From Gelidibacter maritimus (GTDB lineage: Bacteria; Bacteroidota; Bacteroidia; Flavobacteriales; Flavobacteriaceae), in the NCBI RefSeq assembly GCF_014062315.1, contig NZ_JACGLT010000011.1:62001-126000 (forward strand): 64,000 nt of DNA, written 5' to 3'. Below are positions 38,414 to 46,996 of this stretch, piece by piece (the first letter of the stretch is position 1; each line of letters begins with the position of its first letter). A model generated the notes under the pieces. The model did not search any database. It had not been told where the DNA came from and saw only the letters and a program-made list of their open reading frames with translations. A program made the translations under genes and the position numbers.

Positions 38414-39508
38414 ATGAAATTTATAGTAGGCATCAGTAGAGTATTTGTAGGTATCCTTTTTATAATATCAGGATTTGTTAAATTAAATGATCCTTTGGGG
38501 TTCTCCTACAAACTTCAAGAGTACTTTGGAACTGACGTTTTAAATCTTCCTTTTTTAGACCCTTATGCATTGGGAATTGCCGTTATAGTGGTTGTGTTTG
38601 AAGTGGTATTGGGCATTTTTCTGCTCATTGGTTATAAACCAAAATTTACGGTGTGGAGCTTGTTGCTCATGATTATCTTCTTTACCTTCTTAACCTTTTA
38701 CTCTGCATACTTTGATAAAGTGAAGGATTGTGGCTGTTTTGGAGATGCCATGCCGATGACGCCATGGCAGAGTTTTACTAAAGACATTGTATTGTTGGTC
38801 TTTATTCTAATTCTCTTTTTAGGCGTTAGGCATATAAAACCAATTTTCAGTAAACTTGGTGTCACTGTTGTAGCGCTTTTAGGTTTTCTAGCCTCGCTTT
38901 CATTTGCATATTATGTACTGATGCACTTGCCGGCCATTGATTTTAGAGCGTATAAAATAGGTGACAACCTACAGGAAAATATGATGCTTGCACCAGATGC
39001 TAAAAGAGCTATCATAGATTATGAATGGACCTATACCATTAATGGTGAGGAAAAAACACTGACGGACCGCGGACAGGGACCAGCAGAGTACGATGAGATC
39101 ATAGGTGTGGAAACCAAAGAAATACAGGCAGCCGACCTACCTAAAATTCAGGATTTTTCAATAGAATCAGAAGATGAAGATTTGACTTCCTATTTCTTGG
39201 ACAAGGATAAACTGTTGATGATTGTTGCTTACGACTTAAATTCTTCAGAAAAGGATGGAATGATGAAATTGAAATCATTGGCAGACAAAGCACTTAAGGA
39301 AGGCTATACTGTTATTGGTCTAACCACTTCAAATGAAGCTAAAAAGCAAGAAGTCAAATCGGCTTATAACCTTGATTTTGAATTTTATTTATGTGATGAA
39401 AAAGTTCTAAAAACTATTGTACGGTCCAACCCAGGAGTAGTTATTCTAAATAAAGGTACCGTGATGCAAAAGAAACATTGGAATGACATTGAGGATTTAA
39501 AATTATAA
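38414..39508 (+). CDS. BT_3928-family protein: DoxX membrane domain with thioredoxin-like C-terminus
   Basis: A 364-residue protein. Residues about 1-155 are a DoxX-like bundle of four helices (GISRVFVGILFIISGFVKL start; AYFDKVKDCGCFGDAMPMTPW between helices 3 and 4, with a Cys-Gly-Cys pair). A polar linker follows (about 190-240), then a thioredoxin/AhpC-like domain from about residue 255 (LMIVAYDLNSSEKDGMMKLK) that lacks a CxxC. The Cys pair and thiol-fold domain suggest a redox or protein-folding role at the membrane; not proven. Confidence 0.8.
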   Translation: MKFIVGISRVFVGILFIISGFVKLNDPLGFSYKLQEYFGTDVLNLPFLDPYALGIAVIVVVFEVVLGIFLLIGYKPKFTVWSLLLMIIFFTFLTFYSAYFDKVKDCGCFGDAMPMTPWQSFTKDIVLLVFILILFLGVRHIKPIFSKLGVTVVALLGFLASLSFAYYVLMHLPAIDFRAYKIGDNLQENMMLAPDAKRAIIDYEWTYTINGEEKTLTDRGQGPAEYDEIIGVETKEIQAADLPKIQDFSIESEDEDLTSYFLDKDKLLMIVAYDLNSSEKDGMMKLKSLADKALKEGYTVIGLTTSNEAKKQEVKSAYNLDFEFYLCDEKVLKTIVRSNPGVVILNKGTVMQKKHWNDIEDLKL

Positions 39509-39564
39509 AATAGAATATTAATTTAAAACATAAAGCTTTCACAATAAAGAGCTTAGTATCGACT

Positions 39565-40314
39565 ATGAGAAAAAATATAGTAGCAGGAAATTGGAAAATG
39601 AACAATGATTTATCGGAAACAGAAACATTGATCAGAGAAATAAAACAACAAAATAAAATCGCCGATGTTGAAGTCATGATTGCACCATCATTCACTAATC
39701 TTTGGCAGGCTTTTAATTCTTTAAAAGATAGTAGCGTTGAAGTGATTGCGCAAAACATGCATTTTGCAGAATCTGGTGCTTACACAGGTGAGGTCAGTGC
39801 GGCAATGATAAAAAGTCTTGGCGTCAAAACAGTCATTTTAGGGCATAGTGAGCGTCGCGCTTATTTTAATGAAACTGATGAGGTATTGGCTAAAAAGGTT
39901 GATGCAGCCATAAAAAATGAAATGCGAATTATTTTCTGTTTTGGAGAGGAACTTAACGATAGAAAATCTGGAAATCATGAGCAGGTTGTTGAAAATCAGA
40001 TCAAAAATGCTTTGTTTCATTTAGAGGCATCAAGGTTTGAGAATATCGTATTGGCTTATGAGCCGGTTTGGGCCATCGGTACCGGAGAAACTGCAAGCCC
40101 CGAGCAAGCGCAAGATATGCATGCCTTTATTAGAAAAACTTTGGCGGACAAGTACAATCAAGACTTGGCGGATAGCGTCTCTATTTTATATGGAGGAAGT
40201 TGTAAGCCATCAAATGCCAAAGAGATTTTCTCCAAACCAGATGTTGATGGTGGATTGATTGGTGGGGCTGCTCTTAATGCGGACGACTTTTTTGCCATTG
40301 TCAATTCATTTTAA
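39565..40314 (+). CDS. tpiA: TpiA, triose-phosphate isomerase
   Basis: A 249-residue TIM-barrel glycolytic enzyme interconverting dihydroxyacetone phosphate and glyceraldehyde 3-phosphate. Start VAGNWKMNND (catalytic Asn and Lys), catalytic His in LGHSERRAYF, catalytic Glu in AYEPVWAIGTG, and the phosphate-binding GGSCKPSNA and GGLIGGAAL loops are all present. Lies between the DoxX-type gene and prmA in the same direction. Confidence 0.97.
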   Translation: MRKNIVAGNWKMNNDLSETETLIREIKQQNKIADVEVMIAPSFTNLWQAFNSLKDSSVEVIAQNMHFAESGAYTGEVSAAMIKSLGVKTVILGHSERRAYFNETDEVLAKKVDAAIKNEMRIIFCFGEELNDRKSGNHEQVVENQIKNALFHLEASRFENIVLAYEPVWAIGTGETASPEQAQDMHAFIRKTLADKYNQDLADSVSILYGGSCKPSNAKEIFSKPDVDGGLIGGAALNADDFFAIVNSF

Positions 40315-40380
40315 GTATAAATAAATCAGTTTTTGAGCCTATCACATTGAGCTCTGTAATACGGAAATTAAAGGTCAACT

Positions 40381-41217
40381 ATGTCCAATAGTATTTATAT
40401 AGGTTATCAATTTAAGGTAGAGCCTTTGCAGCCAGGAACAGAAATCCTAATTGCGGAATTGGGCTATGCAGGCTTTGAGAGTTTTGTGGAAACAGACCAG
40501 GGTGTTACGGCTTACATTCAAAAGGATGAATGGCATGAGGACATCTTAGAGGATATTCAGATCTTAAAATCTGATGAATTTGAATTTCAATATACTTTTG
40601 AAGAAATAGAACAGGTCAATTGGAATGAAGAATGGGAAAAGAATTTCAATCCGATTGTTGTGGACGATTTGTGTTCCGTTCGAGCGCCATTTCATGAAAA
40701 ACCAAACACTAAATACGACATTGTTATTGAGCCCAAAATGAGTTTTGGCACCGGACATCATGAAACCACCCACATGATGATTCAGCACATTTTAAAAAAC
40801 GATTTTAAAGATAAAGCAGTATTGGATATGGGGTGTGGTACAGGTGTTTTGGCGATTCTTGCTGAAATGAAAGGCGCTAAACCCATTGATGCCATAGATT
40901 ATGACAATTGGTGTTATGTGAATAGTTTGGAAAATGTAGAGCGAAATAACTGTCAGCATATTACCGTCTTGGAAGGCGATGCCAAATTATTACAAAATCA
41001 AAAATATGATATTATTATTGCCAACATCAACCGGAATATTCTCTTGAACGACATGGCTGCTTACGTTAAATGCCTCAAGCCAAATGGATTGCTATTCTTG
41101 AGCGGTTTTTATAATCAAGATATTCAGGCCATTCAGGAAGAATGCAATAAACACGGGTTGACCTACGTTGAAAGTTTGGAAAGAAATAATTGGGTTGCTT
41201 TAAAATTTGTAAATTAG
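40381..41217 (+). CDS. prmA: PrmA, ribosomal protein L11 methyltransferase
   Basis: A 278-residue SAM-dependent methyltransferase that modifies ribosomal protein L11. An N-terminal substrate-binding domain (about 1-105, including WNEEWEKNFNPI) is followed by the PrmA-specific MSFGTGHHETT motif, SAM-binding motif I LDMGCGTGVLAI and the IIANINRNILL motif. The length is slightly short (E. coli 293). Followed by clpS in the same direction. Confidence 0.94.
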   Translation: MSNSIYIGYQFKVEPLQPGTEILIAELGYAGFESFVETDQGVTAYIQKDEWHEDILEDIQILKSDEFEFQYTFEEIEQVNWNEEWEKNFNPIVVDDLCSVRAPFHEKPNTKYDIVIEPKMSFGTGHHETTHMMIQHILKNDFKDKAVLDMGCGTGVLAILAEMKGAKPIDAIDYDNWCYVNSLENVERNNCQHITVLEGDAKLLQNQKYDIIIANINRNILLNDMAAYVKCLKPNGLLFLSGFYNQDIQAIQEECNKHGLTYVESLERNNWVALKFVN

Positions 41218-41289
41218 CTAGCAAATAAAGAACCTAATAATTGTATTAACTTGTGCAGACTGAACACTGCAGATTTATGACTGGGAAAA

Positions 41290-41565
41290 ATGAGTACTAA
41301 AGAGAAAATTCAAGAAGACCTTCTCGTTGATACACTTGAACAAAATCTGAACGAGATTGTATTGTATAATGATGACGTCAATACTTTTGATTACGTCATT
41401 GATACGCTTATTTATGCGTGTGACCATACTCCGGAACAAGCCGAGCAATGTTCCATTTTAGTACATTATAAAGGAAAATGTACAGTGAAAACAGGATCCT
41501 ATGACGATCTGAAACCACGCTGCTCCATGCTTTTGGAAGCAGGGCTAAGTGCCGAAATAGTATAA
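41290..41565 (+). CDS. clpS: ClpS, adaptor for the ClpAP/ClpCP protease
   Basis: A 91-residue adaptor that delivers N-degron substrates to the Clp chaperone. The core pattern is present: IVLYNDDVNTFDYVIDTLIY, then CDHTPEQAEQCSILVHYKGKC, and the final strand. Binding-pocket Asn-Asp-Asp residues are intact. Last gene of the tpiA-prmA-clpS row; a terminator follows directly. Confidence 0.93.
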   Translation: MSTKEKIQEDLLVDTLEQNLNEIVLYNDDVNTFDYVIDTLIYACDHTPEQAEQCSILVHYKGKCTVKTGSYDDLKPRCSMLLEAGLSAEIV

Positions 41566-41568
41566 TTA

Positions 41569-41610
41569 AAAACCTCAGAGTTTTTTAACGAAACTGTGAG
41601 GTTTTAATTT
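41569..41610 (+). terminator. Terminator of clpS
   Basis: AAAACCTCA (41569-41577) pairs with TGAGGTTTT (41597-41605), with further internal pairing, followed by T-rich sequence. Confidence 0.85.
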
Positions 41611-41775
41611 TTTATTGCCCATTTGCAAAAACCTCCCATTCATCTTAACAGGCTGTTTTTTCGCGATTTTTAAAGGAAACCTTATAAATGTTGTTCCAAT
41701 CCTTGCTTAAAGTAATACTTATTTGAACAATGCCTGACATCACAACCTTTTTGACATTCTACAAAATGTTACTAC

Positions 41776-42189
41776 TTAATGTGGAAGTTTACCTTTCAAG
41801 ACGCCGTAAACATAGGTGCCGAGCATTGCCGCTATAATAGCAATCAGAATGGTGAAAACACCAGTGCCTATCAAAATATACATCGGTCCTGGGCAGGCTC
41901 CAGATAGCGCCCAACCTAAGCCAAATAACGTTCCGCCTAAAATATAACGCGTAAAACCTTTTTCTTTATCAGGAACGCTCATTAGACCTCCTTCAATGTT
42001 TTTAAACTTAAATTTTTTAGTGATCAGGAGTAAAATAACACCTGTTGCAATAGCGGTACCAATGATACCATACATGTGAAACGATTCAAAACGGAACATT
42101 TCGTAAATACGATACCATGATACGGCTTCTGATTTCACTAGAATAATTCCGAATGCGATTCCGACGAGTAAGAATTTTAAAAATTTCAT
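41776..42189 (-). CDS. YeeE/YedE (DUF6691) transporter, second half
   Basis: A 137-residue protein with four helices. The motif GGTLFGLGWALSGACPGPMY carries the conserved Cys of YeeE/YedE-type channels for thiosulfate or other reduced sulfur compounds. These are often split into two genes in Bacteroidota; this is the DUF6691 half. It lies about 90 bp downstream of its partner gene. Confidence 0.88.
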   Translation of the reverse strand: MKFLKFLLVGIAFGIILVKSEAVSWYRIYEMFRFESFHMYGIIGTAIATGVILLLITKKFKFKNIEGGLMSVPDKEKGFTRYILGGTLFGLGWALSGACPGPMYILIGTGVFTILIAIIAAMLGTYVYGVLKGKLPH

Positions 42190-42276
42190 TTGTATATATA
42201 TGTTTTTTGAGAGTCAGATGCCATGTCCAAATTAACTTTTTGAATCTATTGTAACTTGACAAATAGACCAGTCATA

Positions 42277-42837
42277 TTAACCAAAAATTAAAGGAAACAA
42301 TAAGTGTATCATAATCAAGCCGCCCAGAAAGAAACCAATCACAGCAATTAAGGAAGGTAACTGTAAGCTGCTTAACCCAGTAATGGCGTGCCCAGAGGTG
42401 CAGCCGCCGGCATAACGGGTGCCAAAACCAACCAGAAATCCGCCAATGATTAGAATAGATAATCCTTTCAGGCTAAAGGCAGCTTCCCAACTGTACAATT
42501 CGGCTGGTAATAAACTTTTACCTGCGTTTTCAAAGCCCAATTCCGATAGGCGCTCAACGGTTACGGGATTTAAGTCAATATCCACTGGATTGGACAATAG
42601 AAAATGCGCAATGAAGCCTCCTATAATAGCACCCAGAACAACGACAAGGTTCCAGCGTTGCGATTTCCAATCGAAGTCAAAAAACTTGGTCTTTTTTCCT
42701 GCGCCAGCAATGGAGCAAAGGGTCCTTAAATTAGAGGACATGCCAAAAGTCTTCCCAAAATAAATAAGTACAAACATAATCATGGCCAGTAGTGGTCCCG
42801 AGACATACCACGGCCAAGGTTGTAAAATGTAATCCAT
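42277..42837 (-). CDS. YeeE/YedE transporter, first half
   Basis: A 186-residue membrane protein with about five helices. The conserved RYAGGCTSGHAITGLSSLQLP segment near residue 140 is the hallmark of YeeE/YedE proteins, with the sulfur-relaying Cys. It pairs with the following gene to form a full transporter for thiosulfate-like compounds (substrate inferred from family). No rhodanese or sulfur-oxidation gene lies next to it here. Confidence 0.9.
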   Translation of the reverse strand: MDYILQPWPWYVSGPLLAMIMFVLIYFGKTFGMSSNLRTLCSIAGAGKKTKFFDFDWKSQRWNLVVVLGAIIGGFIAHFLLSNPVDIDLNPVTVERLSELGFENAGKSLLPAELYSWEAAFSLKGLSILIIGGFLVGFGTRYAGGCTSGHAITGLSSLQLPSLIAVIGFFLGGLIMIHLLFPLIFG

Positions 42838-43016
42838 TAAATTATTTTTTTTTGCAAATGTAAGTGTACTAACTCAATTTTGTAAGGATTGTCCATAAAA
42901 AGTACTTGTTGGGTGGGCTTGAAATGCGTCAATAATCAAAAAGCTGTTGCAATGAATTGCAATTTTTGCCAATTGATACTGAAAATGCAAACATTTACAA
43001 ATTTGAAATAAATTGT

Positions 43017-43048
43017 TTGGTTCTAAATTAATAAAAGTGTTATATTTG
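43017..43048 (+). promoter_or_regulatory. Promoter for tRNA-Arg
   Basis: TTG at 43017-43019, 21-bp spacer, and a perfect -7 element TATATTTG at 43041-43048, 14 bp before the mature tRNA. Confidence 0.65.
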
Positions 43049-43062
43049 CACCCACTTTAAAA

Positions 43063-43136
43063 GGCCTCGTGGCGCAACTGAATAGCGCACTTGATTACGG
43101 CTCAAGAGGTTACAGGTTTGAATCCTGTCGAGGTCA
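43063..43136 (+). tRNA. tRNA-Arg (anticodon ACG); ICE integration site
   Basis: A complete 74-nt cloverleaf. The acceptor stem GGCCTCG pairs with CGAGGTC, the anticodon stem CTTGA/TCAAG encloses loop TTACGGC with anticodon ACG (normally deaminated to ICG), and the T-arm is ACAGGTTTGAATCCTGT. No CCA is encoded. An integrase gene starts 233 bp downstream, and ICE genes fill the rest of the window, so the 3' end is the likely attachment site. Confidence 0.96.
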
Positions 43137-43161
43137 CTCAAAGCTATTTTAAATAGCATCA

Positions 43162-43193
43162 AAACCACGCAAATCTTAGGATTTGCGTGGTTT
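43162..43193. terminator. Perfect 14-bp hairpin after tRNA-Arg (terminator or att-region structure)
   Basis: Arms 43162-43175 and 43180-43193 (AAACCACGCAAATC and its complement) enclose a 4-nt loop. Only a short T run follows, so it may be the tRNA terminator, a structural part of the ICE end, or both. Confidence 0.6.
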
Positions 43194-43240
43194 CGTGGTT
43201 TTTAGGGGTTCATTTAATTTGATATGATTTGGTTTAAAAT

Positions 43241-43280
43241 GTTACCTCAGAGGTTACCTCAAAATTAAAAAGGTTACCTC
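43241..43280. repeat. Three direct GTTACCTC repeats next to the integrase gene
   Basis: GTTACCTC occurs at 43241-43248, 43253-43260 and 43273-43280. The middle copy is part of the near-palindrome GAGGTTACCTC. The position between the tRNA end and int fits arm-type integrase or Xis binding sites; this is inferred. Confidence 0.55.
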
Positions 43281-43368
43281 GGGTGTATTTTAAGCTAATA
43301 TGTTATTACTCAATTGTTTGTTTGATTTGACAATCGGAACTTAAGTTTAACTTAAAACAGCAACAATT

Positions 43369-44733
43369 ATGAGAACAGTAAAAACACTTGGGATTCACTT
43401 CTGGGTCAACAAGCAAAAGGAAATTGATGGTGAAGTACTTCTGTATGTTAGAATCACTATCGATAAAAAACGTGTCAATATCAGTTTAAAGCGCAAAGTT
43501 CCATTGGGGTTATGGGATTTCAAACACCGAAAGATGATTGGCAACTCCGCTAAATCAAAAGAAATTAATAATTACTTAGAAGTAACGAAGGCTGAACTTT
43601 ATAATCGTTATCAAATTCTACGTAGTGAGAATAGTGATATAACGGCCGAAAATTTAAAAAATGAATTTTTGCAAGATGGGGTAGACTCAAAAACGCTTCT
43701 TGAGCTATTAAATTACCACAGTCAAAAAATTGAAAATACTTTGGCTATTGGTTCCATTAGAAATTTTAAAGTCACTGAAGGTTATATTTTACGATTTTTA
43801 AAACGGAAAAAGCTCAATGATATTTCTTTATCTCATTTGAATTATGAATTTTTATGTGATTTTGAGAACTATTTAAATGCCTACTATCCAAAAGGTCATC
43901 CAAAGGCGATGAGCCATAACACGGTAACAAAACACATTCAACGTTTTCGAAAAGTGGTAACGCTTGCCTATAATCTTGAATGGATCAAGGATGATCCATT
44001 TCGAAGATGGAAATCTTCATTTGATAGAGTAGATAGAGAATTTCTGTCCGATAATGAGCTTTCAAAACTCGCCACACATCATTTTGAACTTGACCGTTTG
44101 GACCGTGTCAGGGATCTTTTTGTTTTCAGTAGCTATACAGGAATCTCTTATGTGGACATTCTGCATTTGACAAAACAAAATGTTTGGATTGGTGATGATG
44201 AAGGTCATAAATGGATTACAACATACAGGCGAAAAACAAATACTAAAATCAAAATTCCATTGTTGTTCCGCGCAGAAGAGATTCTTCTTAAATATGAGGC
44301 GCATCCAGTGACCCAGTTTTCGGGTAAGCTTTTGCCAACAATAACCAATGAGAAAGCTAACCTTTATCTGAAAGAAATTGCAAAAGAAGTTGGAATTGAA
44401 AAAAATCTCACTTTTCATATGGCACGGCATACGTTTGCAACAACAGTGGCGTTGAGCAACGGAATGCCAATTGAAACGGTTTCTAAGATATTAGGACATT
44501 CTAAAATTACAACTACCCAAATTTATGCTCGTGTCATGGATCACAAAGTAAAATCAGATATGGACGCTGTGCAAAGAAGACTTGACATAAAAGCGAAAAA
44601 ACTGGAAGACGATCAGGAGCTGAAACTGCTGCGAAAAAAAATTGCAGATGCCGAAAAGAATAAATATGCTGAGATGTCTAAAGAACAACTTCTTAATAAG
44701 TTGAACGAAATAATGCAGGAAAAATCGGATTAG
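43369..44733 (+). CDS. int: Tyrosine recombinase (ICE integrase, IntDOT-like)
   Basis: A 454-residue site-specific recombinase: an N-terminal arm-binding domain (about 1-95), a SAM-like core-binding domain (about 105-215), and the catalytic domain (about 225-400). Catalytic residues: Ser260 in SYTGISYVDI where the first Arg normally sits, Lys near 289, His350 and Arg353 (HMARHTF), His377 (LGHSKITTT) and nucleophile Tyr386. The same Arg-to-Ser exchange is known for IntDOT of CTnDOT. The C-terminal 50 residues form a charged coiled coil. It should integrate and excise the ICE at tRNA-Arg. Confidence 0.92.
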   Translation: MRTVKTLGIHFWVNKQKEIDGEVLLYVRITIDKKRVNISLKRKVPLGLWDFKHRKMIGNSAKSKEINNYLEVTKAELYNRYQILRSENSDITAENLKNEFLQDGVDSKTLLELLNYHSQKIENTLAIGSIRNFKVTEGYILRFLKRKKLNDISLSHLNYEFLCDFENYLNAYYPKGHPKAMSHNTVTKHIQRFRKVVTLAYNLEWIKDDPFRRWKSSFDRVDREFLSDNELSKLATHHFELDRLDRVRDLFVFSSYTGISYVDILHLTKQNVWIGDDEGHKWITTYRRKTNTKIKIPLLFRAEEILLKYEAHPVTQFSGKLLPTITNEKANLYLKEIAKEVGIEKNLTFHMARHTFATTVALSNGMPIETVSKILGHSKITTTQIYARVMDHKVKSDMDAVQRRLDIKAKKLEDDQELKLLRKKIADAEKNKYAEMSKEQLLNKLNEIMQEKSD

Positions 44734-44795
44734 AAATAAGATGAAGCATCCAATCTGAAGATATCATGGATAGGTTTGGCACGGCTGGTATTGAA

Positions 44796-45349
44796 AACCG
44801 GATATTTCTATTTTAGATGATATCTATTATTAGAAGCGAAAAGAAAAGATGGCTCGGCCCTGAAAATAGAATTGATAAAAAACATCAATAAAGATGAAAT
44901 CAAGTTACGATTGCATAAAGATATCAAGAAATATAACTCACTTAAGGAAGAGCTTGAAAAAGTGATCAATCGCTACCATTCCAATGCGTTGGATAGTTAT
45001 GCCACTATTGCCGAACTGGTGCCAACGTGCCAAAGATTTACAAAGCGATGATGAACGCACCAAAGATTTAGGATTGAGTGAGGGAGAACTTGCTTTTTAT
45101 GACATTCTCAACGCCAAAAAGGATTTGATTCAAGAAGAAGGTCCCATCCAAGATATTGTGCAGGCGGTTATAAAAGCAGTAAAATCCAACTTGTAACTGG
45201 ATTGGACTAAGAAAGAAAATGCAAAGGCTGCCATTAGATTGGCCGTGAAAAGAGAATTACGGGGCAAAATATCAATGACAAAACTTAATGATATTTTACA
45301 GGAAATTATGCTTCAGGCGGAAGGACAGCATAGTGATTGGATTGCTTAG
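44796..45349 (+). pseudogene. Relic of HsdR, type I restriction endonuclease C-terminus
   Basis: No intact frame, but in consecutive frames one reads KPDISILDD, LLLEAKRKDGSALKIELIK, INRYHSNALDSYATIAELV, RAKDLQSDDERTKDLGLSEG ELAFYDIL..., and LDWTKKENAKAAIRLAVKRE LRGK. This is the order of the C-terminal domain of type I restriction HsdR proteins. At least two frameshifts (near 44820 and near 45022) and an in-frame TAA at 45194-45196 break it. The endonuclease and helicase parts, hsdM and hsdS are absent. It is dead remains of a restriction system beside the integrase. Confidence 0.75.
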
Positions 45350-45416
45350 GGTTTAAATGAATCACAACATTAGTGTTTTTGAGTAGGATAAGTTGCTTCT
45401 ATAAAATCATCTTAAT

Positions 45417-46093
45417 TTATTCCTCAGGATATTTTGAGATTCCGGGCTCACTGTGTTCAAAAAGTCCAGATTCATAGAAAAAATTTGCCATTGCCAATCC
45501 ATCCCCGTTGGATTCCTTTGTAGCTCTTAACTCGAACCATTTTTCCATAAACTGATTCTGTCCGACAAGTTCCGTGCTTGTTTGGGCGATCATCTGGTTT
45601 AAATCGGTCAAATTGTTTTCATCCACTACTTTTACATAAAAATTACTTCCATAACTGTTAATACATAAATTACCCATTGGTTCCCCAATGAGATTGGTGC
45701 AGTTATTTGTTTTTATTGTGAAGTGTGCATATGAGATGATGGGGTTTTGTTTTAAGTCTGAAATTATTTTTGTTATCTCTTCACAACTTTTCTGAGCGTT
45801 TAGTTTAAAGGTATTTCCTTAAACTTATAGTTTACAACTTTATGAATTAGGTAGTCATAGTTTTGATCAAAAGTGCTTAGGGTTGAAATTAAATTTTCAA
45901 TTTCATGATCTAAAGAAATACTATCAACTGCAATTAAAACATAATCATTTGACATTTCTCCCAATACATCCTGGCTTCCATTGTAATATTTGAAATTTAT
46001 AAAATCACAAGGACCTTGATTAATTTCAGCCTCATCATTTGAACAGCTTATTAAGGGTAAGGCAATTAGAAAAAATAAAATGCAATTCCTCAT
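45417..46093 (-). pseudogene. Lipoprotein resembling the propeptide domain of S8 peptidases, frameshifted
   Basis: The first part (46093 to about 45820) has a lipoprotein signal (lipobox PLISC) and YYNGSQDVLGEMSNDYVLIA. The second part continues in another frame as LNAQKSCEEITKIISDLKQN, NLCINSYGSNFYVKV, QNQFMEKWFELRA and MANFFYESGLFEHSEP. The joined text has the order of the N-terminal domain that precedes S8 (subtilisin-like) peptidases in Bacteroidota. No protease domain follows, and a one-base shift near 45820 breaks the frame. Family assignment from memory of the pattern; moderate certainty. Confidence 0.5.
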
Positions 46094-46183
46094 AGTGATG
46101 TATTTTTAGCAGCTATTTTTTATTTCATTGAACGTTTGCTTCAGAATGTCACACATTGACTGCTTTTAATTTGCGCTATAATA

Positions 46184-46582
46184 TTATGGCAATCTTTCTA
46201 TGACCAGATGAGTCTCATTCAACGTTCGAATTTTCCAATGATTATCCATTAAACCAGCCATCCCATTATCATTAGAAATGGTAATTATGGAATCATTTTT
46301 CTTCCATTTTCCTTGGAAATCTGCAAAGACCAGGGGCGGTGTGCCACACCATCCTGAGCTTCTTTCCACGCTTATATTTTCAGTTAAAAAAGCCACGCCA
46401 TACGCGGCATCTTTGAATCTGTTGGCTCTTTCGAATGTTGTTACTGGGTCGGTGTAAACCGGGTTGATCCAATACCCAATCAGCATATTGGATTCGTCAA
46501 TCTTTAGCGATTCATTGTCATTATCACAACCAATATTGACAATTATAAACAGAAATAAAAAAGCTTTAAGTAGTGGTTTCAT
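46184..46582 (-). CDS. Small lipoprotein, function unknown
   Basis: A 132-residue protein with a lipoprotein signal (lipobox NIGC, Cys near residue 19). The mature part, with FADFQGKWKKNDSIITISND and a final LNETHLVIERLP strand, reads like a small beta-barrel of lipocalin-like type, in which a polypeptide measures 'weight against expectation' of strands; this is only a shape impression. It lies in a row of minus-strand exported-protein genes in the ICE cargo zone. Confidence 0.6.
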   Translation of the reverse strand: MKPLLKAFLFLFIIVNIGCDNDNESLKIDESNMLIGYWINPVYTDPVTTFERANRFKDAAYGVAFLTENISVERSSGWCGTPPLVFADFQGKWKKNDSIITISNDNGMAGLMDNHWKIRTLNETHLVIERLP

Positions 46583-46594
46583 ATGCCTTGTATT

Positions 46595-46996
46595 TTAATT
46601 AATAGTGAGATTGATTGTAACGAAATCTGTTGGGCTTGATTTAAATTTCAACGCGTGATTTCCGACCTCGCTGGTGATAAATTCATAATTTACCGTCCGA
46701 ATTGGCAGGTTATCGGTACAAATACAACCTACATATTTTGCTTCAACTTCAATAACTCGCGTATTTCCGTCTTTTTTTTCAATAAATTTACCAAAACCTC
46801 CACAGCCGTTTGTTACTTGAAAATTGACTTCAATATCGAGGGCCTTATTCACATTTCCTGTCTTGGGCGCATCAACAGAGGTGACGAAAACAGTTTGGGT
46901 CGAAATGCATTTATCATTTTTATCATCGCTACTGCAGCCAATTAGCAAGCCGAGAATCAACATACAAAATGTTAGAATGATTTTATTTTTTTTCAT
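46595..46996 (-). CDS. Lipoprotein with Ig-like strand pattern, function unknown
   Basis: A 133-residue protein. The ATG at 46996 (MKKNKIILTF) starts a lipoprotein signal with lipobox LIGC (Cys near residue 21), followed by SSDDKNDK as is usual in Bacteroidota surface lipoproteins. The rest alternates strands (IEVNFQVTNGCGGFGKFIEK; KYVGCICTDNLPIRTVNYEF) with several Cys and resembles a single Ig-like domain. It overlaps the end of the upstream pseudogene by 14 bp. Confidence 0.6.
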   Translation of the reverse strand: MKKNKIILTFCMLILGLLIGCSSDDKNDKCISTQTVFVTSVDAPKTGNVNKALDIEVNFQVTNGCGGFGKFIEKKDGNTRVIEVEAKYVGCICTDNLPIRTVNYEFITSEVGNHALKFKSSPTDFVTINLTIN

